A DNA stretch of 64,000 bases from contig NZ_BBZK01000008.1 in NCBI RefSeq assembly GCF_001748085.1, positions 287,894 to 351,893 of the forward strand. Reading direction: 5' to 3'. The notes below the pieces were generated by a model. It saw only the letters and a list, made by a program, of their open reading frames with translations. It was not told the origin of the DNA and searched no databases. Origin of the DNA: Streptomyces sp. TP-A0874 (GTDB lineage: Bacteria; Actinomycetota; Actinomycetes; Streptomycetales; Streptomycetaceae). The translations under genes and the position numbers were made by a program. Shown piece after piece: positions 58,336 through 64,000 of the stretch (positions are counted from its first letter, which is position 1; every line of letters starts with the position of its first letter).

Positions 58336-59799
58336 CTACTTGGGCAGAGTTCTTGTGAACTCCACATGCTTTTTTCGAATGGCTTCTATCGGCCGACGCC
58401 CAGACTCCATCAGCTGAAGCATCAACTCAAGGTCGCCGTCATCAAGACACAGCACAGCCGCCCGCTTGGATGAGTGCAGGTCCACGATATTCTGGGCCAC
58501 GTTGCGCGGCGGGGGATTACGCGCCAGGAGAATGCCGAACCTCCCGATCTCCTCGTCATCCAAATAGCGGTACAGCTGATTCACATGCTCGGTCTCCAAG
58601 GACTTCACGTTCTTCAACTCGACCACGACTTGGCGGGCTCCGTACTGATCGCGCAAATCACCCAGGAAAGCAGTCTTTCTGTCATTATGGAAGATCACGT
58701 CGCGAATGTGCGCACCACTGATCGTCCGCACTTGGTCGGCAGCGAGATCGAGCTCGGGATAGAGCAGGGAGGAGAGCAGGTCGAATGCCAGATCCTCGAA
58801 CTGCTTGTCAGCACCTCCCGCCCTACCCGTCGGCAACTTGCGCAGGTCAGCCAGCTTCCGCTTAAGCGTCGTGAAGCGCAGCGGCGTGAAGAGTGGATCA
58901 GGAGTGCAGAGCGAGGCATTAGCCTCACGTGAGGCTACGTACCCTTTGACTGTGTCGTAGTGGGCACGGTTGTACGCCAGCACGGATTCCTTGGGTACCG
59001 CTTTTCTGGATCTCCCCGGAGGAAGCACCAAAGGTGCATACGTACTTCGATAGTAGTCCGCGTAATTAATCCACGGCAAGCGACGCAGCAGGTCGAGCGG
59101 ACACAGGATTATGGGAGATCCGTCAACAGGATTGTACGGAAGTTGGCGGGTAAATGGCACCCAATCGAGCCGGCCCTCATCCCAGCCAACCATTCTGAAG
59201 TTTTGAGTCGGAATGCCAAGCTGCTTCGATTGCTGTCCGCTATATTCCGCAAGCCATTTCTTGAGCACCGAAGCAGTGATGTCACTGATGCGGTCTTCAG
59301 CGACCTTGGGGACGAGGAGTGCCAGCAGCTCAATATGGTTGATGTCTCCCGAATGAAGCTGCGGAGTGTCTCGAAAAGTAGCAGTAATGGCAGTCCTCAA
59401 GGCTGGCCCCAGGGCAGATCCCCTCTTAGTTCCAGCCGCGTATCCGAGCCCCAACTCTACCGGCTCAGCGACCTCGGAGAGAAGTAGCTGTGCCCGAGTC
59501 TCGTCACCTCCGACAGCTTCCGACCGCACCTTTTCGACAAAGCTCAGGAGGATTTTGTGCAGCGCGGCATACTCGGCACTGTCTGACTTCCAAAGAAGGA
59601 AAGGGTCAATCGAGAGCGGCAGATCCTCCTTGAGATGCGGGATGACAAAGCTCACCTCGTCTTGGCGGATCGTCAAGTCAAATACATCACTTAGCCGCGG
59701 ATTAATGGTGCCGGTGCCGTTTCCTATGCCTGCGTCCGCACCGTCGTCGGTCGCTCCAGGCTCATCTTCGTGATCATTCGCTGCCACTGCCCCACCCAT
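58336..59799 (-). CDS. Putative PD-(D/E)xK nuclease, uncharacterised defence-type cargo
   Basis: A 487-residue protein. After an acidic start (to about 30) there is a domain of about 270 residues with FVIPHLKEDLPLSIDPFLLW and ISDITASVLKKWLAEYS that I cannot name. The C-terminal region (331-440) fits a RecB/Mrr-like PD-(D/E)xK nuclease: Glu335 in the FEDLAFDLL helix, Asp367 in HIRDVIF, Glu394 and Lys396 in VVVELKN, and QLYRY (408-412) matching the QxxxY motif. ATG 59799 has a weak ribosome-binding site; a GTG 4 codons later is possible. It is the last gene before att copy 3 and has lower GC than the backbone. It resembles cargo restriction or abortive-infection nucleases. Confidence 0.72.
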   Translation of the reverse strand: MGGAVAANDHEDEPGATDDGADAGIGNGTGTINPRLSDVFDLTIRQDEVSFVIPHLKEDLPLSIDPFLLWKSDSAEYAALHKILLSFVEKVRSEAVGGDETRAQLLLSEVAEPVELGLGYAAGTKRGSALGPALRTAITATFRDTPQLHSGDINHIELLALLVPKVAEDRISDITASVLKKWLAEYSGQQSKQLGIPTQNFRMVGWDEGRLDWVPFTRQLPYNPVDGSPIILCPLDLLRRLPWINYADYYRSTYAPLVLPPGRSRKAVPKESVLAYNRAHYDTVKGYVASREANASLCTPDPLFTPLRFTTLKRKLADLRKLPTGRAGGADKQFEDLAFDLLSSLLYPELDLAADQVRTISGAHIRDVIFHNDRKTAFLGDLRDQYGARQVVVELKNVKSLETEHVNQLYRYLDDEEIGRFGILLARNPPPRNVAQNIVDLHSSKRAAVLCLDDGDLELMLQLMESGRRPIEAIRKKHVEFTRTLPK

Positions 59800-60069
59800 C
59801 CCTGACGAGTGACGGCATGTTACCTGGAACCACTGACACCACGCGTACGTACCAGCGGCTTGTCCGGTAGGACAACCGGCCCGCGTGCGCCAGCCTCCCT
59901 ACCTCGTCACAGCACGGCCGGCCACGCGGGTCTAGTGACCCCGCCTTGCACCCGGCGTGCGGGTGATGCTCACCCCGCGCACGGTGTGCGATAGAGATCA
60001 GCATCACTCGACAGGCGGCGCAGAGAAATCGCAGGTCAAACCCTGTTTTCCGGCACGCGTCGACATGCT

Positions 60070-60111
60070 CTCCGGAGCCGTGTGCGCAGGTTCGAATCCT
60101 GCCGGGGGCAC
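60070..60111 (+). repeat. att core, copy 3 (right end of element 2)
   Basis: Third identical 42-bp copy, the right boundary of the integrated block. Chromosomal sequence continues at 60112. Confidence 0.96.
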
Positions 60112-60573
60112 CCAGCATGAGGTGCCTAAAGACCCCGCCACAGCGACAGCGCTGAGGCCGGGGTCTTCGCGTATGTGCGGGCGTATGCAGCGCTGAGCGG
60201 CCCTGGGACGGGGTCTGCGGATTCGGACGGCGTCTTTCGTGACCTTTCCTGACTCAGACGAGCGATTGCAGACCCCCTGGCTGTCTATGGCCGTGCATTC
60301 TCCTGCCGGAAGGGCAGGGACCCACGGGACCTCGGGTTGCACGGAGGGCCGTCGCCACCCAGGTAAAGCTTCGGGCTGTCCCTTTGATCCTGGTGGATCA
60401 GCGCCAGCTCAGATGCTGGGGGCACCCCACGCCCGCTCAGGGCAGTGAAGGGGCATCGCAAGGCGGAGAGATTTCCGCATACTGGATGTATCGGAATGTT
60501 CCAACAATGCGGCGAGACGCGGTGGCTGCCGTCGTGCATCCGCCGGGGAGTACGGGAGCCCCCAGGCAGGTGA
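60112..60573. other. Right chromosomal flank, original tRNA terminator and gene-free stretch
   Basis: The 462 bases after att copy 3 hold no supportable gene. A hairpin with a 9-bp stem (AAGACCCCG at 60129-60137, CGGGGTCTT at 60159-60167) lies 18 bases after the core and is probably the original terminator of tRNA-Arg, now displaced 33.5 kb from it. The remainder shows nothing convincing. Confidence 0.6.
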
Positions 60574-60936
60574 TCACTTCGCACCCATGAGTTCGAGCAC
60601 CTTGTTGATGGCCTCCACAATCGGTACGCCGAGCGCACCGATGGTCGCGGCGATACCTGCGACGGCGAGCAGCGCGCGGTGCCGTTCCTGCGGTTGGACG
60701 TCCGCCTCGGGTCTGAGCGCCGGCAGTGAGTCATCGAGAGCTTCGGCGCTGATCCGCGGCACCTGACCGCGCATTTCCTGGAGTAGGGCGAGGAGCTCAC
60801 GGAGAGCCTCCTGGACGGCCTCGGGCAGTTGATGGGCCGGCGTGACTCGCTTGTCGATACCGATGTTGCCCGAGCCGCCGTGCATGGTGACGTGGTCGCC
60901 GCTGCCGAAGTAGTAGTGCTGGTCTCCGCTGCTCAT
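60574..60936 (-). CDS. Hypothetical protein with N-terminal HYYFG/GG.GN motif
   Basis: A 120-residue protein of unknown function. Residues 7-27 carry HYYFGSGDHVTMHGGSGNIG, a short polar motif rich in Gly, Asn and aromatics. Then come a helical region (VQEALRELLALLQEMRGQV) and a hydrophobic C-terminal segment (about 90-112) that may enter the membrane. Its start overlaps the stop of the next gene (ATGA), and that gene's product ends in a near-identical motif. Confidence 0.75.
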   Translation of the reverse strand: MSSGDQHYYFGSGDHVTMHGGSGNIGIDKRVTPAHQLPEAVQEALRELLALLQEMRGQVPRISAEALDDSLPALRPEADVQPQERHRALLAVAGIAATIGALGVPIVEAINKVLELMGAK

Positions 60937-61655
60937 CAGCTCGCCATCCCCACGTTTCCGGTGCCGCCGTACATGTTGACGTTGTCGCCGAAGTAGTAGT
61001 GCGCGGGGTTGATGACGAGGCTTTCCACCCGCACCTCGAACTCCACCTGCGGATTCTCGATCGCATCCGCGAGTTGATGTGCGAGTCTCCGCAGTTGGTC
61101 CGGGTGAGAGCTGGTCACCACGGCGGTGGAGGATCCCGAGGTCTCGATGGCCAGAACGAAATACGCGGGCGATCCAAGTACTTTCAGCATCTCCACCAGG
61201 AAGTGGATCAGCACCGCACCGGCGACGATCAGAACGAGGACAGTGAGCCCGGGTGAATCGCCTTCGCCACCGTCTCTGGAACGGCCGGAGGCGTCGATCG
61301 CGGCGGCGATCAGAGCGAGGACCGTCACCACCACGCCAGTGAGCAGCAGCCGCTTCGCGAAGAGCAGGACGGCTTCCTTGCGCCGCGGGTGGATGGTGAG
61401 CGTGTAGACCCGGGTGATGTTCTGGAACGGGTAGTAGGCATCACCGATCCAGAGCAGCCGATTGCTGACCCGCAGGCCGACCCCGATGATCGGCTGCGTC
61501 GAGGCCGCCGATCCCGCACCGGGGTACGGACCAGCGGTGGGCGGCGGACCGGCCGGTGGTCGTGGCGGGGCGGTGGGCGGTGATGGGTAGCCGCTTCCAG
61601 GCACTTCGCCGGAAGAGGTGTTCCCCGTTTCTCCCGCCGAACCTGCTGACGTCAC
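60936..61655 (-). CDS. DUF6232-like membrane protein with C-terminal HYYFG/GG.GN motif
   Basis: A 239-residue protein. After a Pro/Gly-rich N-terminus (1-60) comes a domain VSNRLLWIGDAYYPFQNITR (from about 68) typical of DUF6232 proteins, two membrane helices (about 105-125 and 140-160), then a globular C-terminal region. The last 21 residues include HYYFGDNVNMYGGTGNVG, the same motif as at the start of the neighbouring protein. The start is GTG 61655 with AAGGGGG upstream. It overlaps the downstream gene by one base. Confidence 0.75.
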   Translation of the reverse strand: MTSAGSAGETGNTSSGEVPGSGYPSPPTAPPRPPAGPPPTAGPYPGAGSAASTQPIIGVGLRVSNRLLWIGDAYYPFQNITRVYTLTIHPRRKEAVLLFAKRLLLTGVVVTVLALIAAAIDASGRSRDGGEGDSPGLTVLVLIVAGAVLIHFLVEMLKVLGSPAYFVLAIETSGSSTAVVTSSHPDQLRRLAHQLADAIENPQVEFEVRVESLVINPAHYYFGDNVNMYGGTGNVGMAS

Positions 61656-61804
61656 GCGAGCCCCCTTCGGCCACCTTAGATGCCCATTCAGCTCGCTGCC
61701 GCGCGCTGACGCAACCGATTCGGCAAGGGGGAAGACCATTCTGGCGGAAAACTGACGCTTCATTAGGGGTAATTGGCGAGCCGATGCACGCCCACTCCAG
61801 ATGT

Positions 61805-62392
61805 TCAGCGGCGGATGGCGCGGACGACCGTATCGAGAGCGAAGGTTCCGTCGACGGGACGACGGGCCACCTCGGCGACCAGAATCTCGGCCAGTGGCTG
61901 CCAGACCCCGCTCACTTGGTCCACGCTTGACAGCACCTCGGGGTCCTGTGGCCCCCCGGTGCCGTGCTCCAGGTTGCTGATGTCGTGGCCGACCAGGAGG
62001 AGTGTGCCGCCGGGACGGGCGGCTCGGGCGGCGCTCTCCAGCACCTGCTCCATCTGCTCCCGCGGAAGGTGGAGGTAGGACAGGAGCACCAGGTCGTAGG
62101 CGCCCTGCTCCGGTGTGTGCCGCGTGACGTCGACGACTTCGGCGTTCACCGAACCCGCCCGCGGGGCGGGCTCCTCCGTGATCCGCCGCACCGCCACCGG
62201 TGAGAAGTCCAGCGCGTCCACCCGCCAGCCGCGCCCGGCCAGCCAAAGGGCGTTGCGGCCCTCCCCCGCCGCCAGGTCCAGGGCTCGGCCAGGCTCCAGC
62301 GCGGCAGCTTCCCGGACCACCCACACGTTCGGCTCGGCCGACCACACCCGCTCCGCGGTGCGGTAGCGCTCGTCCCAACGGTCCGCGTCCAT
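61805..62392 (-). CDS. Class I SAM-dependent methyltransferase
   Basis: A 195-residue methyltransferase of the short TehB/thiopurine-like type. The SAM motif is ALDLAAGEGRNALWLA, with DALDFSPVAV (acidic end of strand 2) and YDLVLLSYLHLPR. The start is ATG 62392 (MDADRWDERY) preceded by GAGGAG; the open frame runs upstream into the IS region. The substrate is not evident. Confidence 0.85.
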   Translation of the reverse strand: MDADRWDERYRTAERVWSAEPNVWVVREAAALEPGRALDLAAGEGRNALWLAGRGWRVDALDFSPVAVRRITEEPAPRAGSVNAEVVDVTRHTPEQGAYDLVLLSYLHLPREQMEQVLESAARAARPGGTLLLVGHDISNLEHGTGGPQDPEVLSSVDQVSGVWQPLAEILVAEVARRPVDGTFALDTVVRAIRR

Positions 62393-62553
62393 CTCGTCTC
62401 CTCGCTGCGCAGGTCCGGCGCCCCGGCAGGGCCCCGCACCAGCCGGGTGCTTCAGGAATCGATCTCGGGATTCATCCTCCCATCGGATGCCGGGTCGGGG
62501 CCCGCGACGTAAACGGATGCGCAGAACGAAAAAAAGTGCCTCTATGGCTTTCG

Positions 62554-63756
62554 TCAAGCTGCTGCGGTGACCGGGGGTTCATAGAAGGTGCCGTCTCTGA
62601 GCATGGCGAAGAGCACGTCGATGCGTCGTCGGGCGAGGGCGATCAGGGCTGCGACGTGGTGCTTCCCTTCACGGCGTTTCCTGTCGTAGTAGGTGCGGGA
62701 CTCCGGTTGTGAGAGTGAGGCGAACGCGGCGAGGTAGAAGGCACGTTTGAGCTGTTTGTTGCCTCGTCGGGCGGGGTGTTCACCGCGGATGGAGGAGCCG
62801 GAGGCACGGGTGACCGGGGCCAGGCCGGCGTAGGCGGCCAGGTGTCCGGCCGTGGCAAAGGCGCTGCCGTCGCCGACGTCGATGAGGATGCGGGCGGCGG
62901 TCCTGACCCCGATGCCGGGCATGGAGGTCAGGACCGCGGAAAGAGGGTGAGCCTCCAGAAGTTCCTCGATCCTCGAGGCGAGGAGTGTGCGCTGGTCCAG
63001 CACGGAGCCGAGCGTGGAGACGAGACTGGGGATGATCAGGGCGGCAGCGTCGGTGCCCGGGACGATCACGCTCTGTTCGTCGAGTGCGGTGAAGATGTCC
63101 TCGACCAGGCGCTCGGCCATCCGCGGCGCCTTCGGCCGCAGCAGTGTGACCAGCCTGCGTCGTCCTGCTTTCCTGAGTTGGGCCGGGGAGCCGAAGCGTT
63201 CGAGCAGGGTGAGCACGGCGGGGTGGCCCAGGCGAGGGCCAACGACCTTTTCCAGCGGTGGATGGATCTGTGTCAGCAGGCCCCGCAGGCGGTTCTTGGT
63301 CCGCGTCGCCTCGGTGGCCAGGTCGTCGTCGAACCCGGTGAGCATCTCCAGCTCGGCCACGGTCTCGTCGGCCGGTTCAACGGCACGCAGTGTGTGCGGC
63401 ATCGCTCGGGCGGCGTCCGCGATGACGTGTGCGTCGCGGGCATCGGTCTTGGCCTCACCCGGGTAGAGGTCGGCGATGCGCCGCATCGTCAGGCCCGGGA
63501 GGTAGGCGACGCGGCAGCCCGCGTCACGGGCCACGGCCAGCGGCAGCGCACCTATGGAAGCAGGCTGGTCGACCACCACCAGAACAATGCCGTGTTTGGC
63601 CTGGAGCTTGGTGAACACCTCACGAAGCTTCGGTTCGGTGTTGGGCAGCCGCTTGTCGAAGACCTTTTTGCCCGCTGGAGCCAGTGCCGTGGCGTGGTGT
63701 TCGCCCTTGCCGACGTCCAGACCCAGATAGATGTCGATCTCGCCGTCAGCGGTCAC
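62554..63756 (-). CDS. IS110-family transposase
   Basis: A 400-residue DEDD transposase. The RuvC-like half starts with YLGLDVGKGEHHA (Asp14), then VVVDQPAS and KTDARDAHVIA (Asp105, Asp108). The C-terminal half has SMPGIGVRTAARIL and a region GEHPARRGNKQLKRAF typical of Transposase_20 with its catalytic Ser. IS110 elements lack terminal inverted repeats, so I cannot set the ends of the insertion sequence. The 244 bases to the right (63757-64000) hold the likely noncoding end and no other supportable gene. Confidence 0.93.
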   Translation of the reverse strand: MTADGEIDIYLGLDVGKGEHHATALAPAGKKVFDKRLPNTEPKLREVFTKLQAKHGIVLVVVDQPASIGALPLAVARDAGCRVAYLPGLTMRRIADLYPGEAKTDARDAHVIADAARAMPHTLRAVEPADETVAELEMLTGFDDDLATEATRTKNRLRGLLTQIHPPLEKVVGPRLGHPAVLTLLERFGSPAQLRKAGRRRLVTLLRPKAPRMAERLVEDIFTALDEQSVIVPGTDAAALIIPSLVSTLGSVLDQRTLLASRIEELLEAHPLSAVLTSMPGIGVRTAARILIDVGDGSAFATAGHLAAYAGLAPVTRASGSSIRGEHPARRGNKQLKRAFYLAAFASLSQPESRTYYDRKRREGKHHVAALIALARRRIDVLFAMLRDGTFYEPPVTAAA

Positions 63757-64000
63757 GTGCTTGCTCCTGTGCTCGTGCTCTTCCCGGCCCTCACCTACGG
63801 CATCAGCGTGCCGGCATCCACGTTACGAAGAGACTTCCTCCCCCGTCCGGGATCGGTGCTCAGGCCTCTAATCAGCGGTCTGCCAATGCCTTCGATCCCG
63901 GTGACACCACTTTTTCGATCATCATCGACGAGGGGGCGAAGTCATGCCGGGGCCGAAGGCCGGGAGCCTCCTTGCGAGGCCACGAAGAAGGTAACGGGGG

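Larger units (their letters stand above)
41781..60111. mobile_element. AICE 2 integrated in tandem
   Basis: An element of about 18.3 kb between att copies 2 and 3, in the same orientation as element 1 and with the same backbone order. It differs by a Schlafen-like gene between att and int, a D5/P4-type helicase, a full-length cytosine methyltransferase, a GGDEF gene in the transfer operon, an XRE/Nudix/HD/GntR regulatory cluster and a nuclease cassette at the right end. The cargo genes at both ends look less GC-rich than the backbone. Confidence 0.92.

Noticed and set aside
59774..60118. Minus-strand open frame of 114 codons over att copy 3 beginning MLGAPGRIRTCAHGSG
   Set aside because: This is the familiar false peptide produced by translating a tRNA 3' end antisense; the rest has random composition.
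62393..64000. Terminal repeats or target duplication of the IS110-type element
   Set aside because: No inverted repeats or clear direct duplication could be found; this family often has none, so the ends were left open.

Overview
The window is high-GC actinobacterial DNA, almost certainly Streptomyces. The evidence is the gene order (atp operon, rho, thrB-thrC-hom-lysA, an ArgS-like NrtL gene), the many GTG and TTG starts with strong ribosome-binding sites, and mobile DNA of the actinomycete integrative and conjugative element (AICE) type. About 26 kb of conserved chromosome is followed by about 33.5 kb of integrated elements and 3.9 kb of further chromosome ending in an IS110-type transposase.

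Chromosomal core (1-26,607). After the 3' part of a cob(I)alamin adenosyltransferase gene, almost everything lies on the minus strand. Read in the direction of transcription (right to left) there is a response regulator, an ArgS-related protein (NrtL) with lysA, hom, thrC and thrB (lysine, methionine and threonine synthesis), rho, an LCP cell-wall ligase, rpmE, prfA, prmC, a Sua5-type tRNA-modification gene, a phosphatase-like protein, a WecA/MraY-type glycosyltransferase, atpI and the complete ATP synthase operon atpB-E-F-H-A-G-D-C, then a DUF2550 gene. Strong hairpins mark the ends of rho, rpmE, prfA and the atp operon.

Tandem AICEs (26,608-60,111). A tRNA-Arg(CCG) gene at 26,536-26,607 carries the first of three identical 42-bp att cores (26,567; 41,739; 60,070). 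They bound two elements in the same orientation. Element 1 (about 15.2 kb) and element 2 (about 18.3 kb) share a backbone: tyrosine integrase, excisionase, helicase-type ATPase, small CxC/His/Cys protein, primase-polymerase, DNA cytosine methyltransferase, membrane proteins, an FtsK/TraB-type DNA translocase, an RRQRL-type zinc protein, a DUF2637 membrane protein, a DUF6284-like protein and divergent regulators. The modules differ: DUF3631 versus D5/P4-type helicase, GntR/UTRA plus GNAT versus XRE/DUF5919 plus Nudix plus HD plus a double GntR. In each element a repeat cluster lies between xis and the helicase gene (candidate replication origin) and another directly 3' of the FtsK gene (candidate clt transfer site). 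The sequences differ between elements but the positions match.

Cargo. Element 2 carries genes with no obvious role in transfer: an AlbA_2/Schlafen-type protein between att and int (42,021-43,124), a GGDEF diguanylate cyclase inside the transfer operon, and at the far end an uncharacterised two-gene cassette (57,971-59,799) of a PD-(D/E)xK-type nuclease and a small helical protein. The last is the best candidate here for an undescribed defence system.

Right flank (60,112-64,000). The original post-tRNA terminator is followed by an overlapping gene pair whose products share an unusual HYYFG..GG.GN motif at abutting ends, a SAM-dependent methyltransferase and an IS110-family transposase. All assignments come from reading the sequence; no database search was run.
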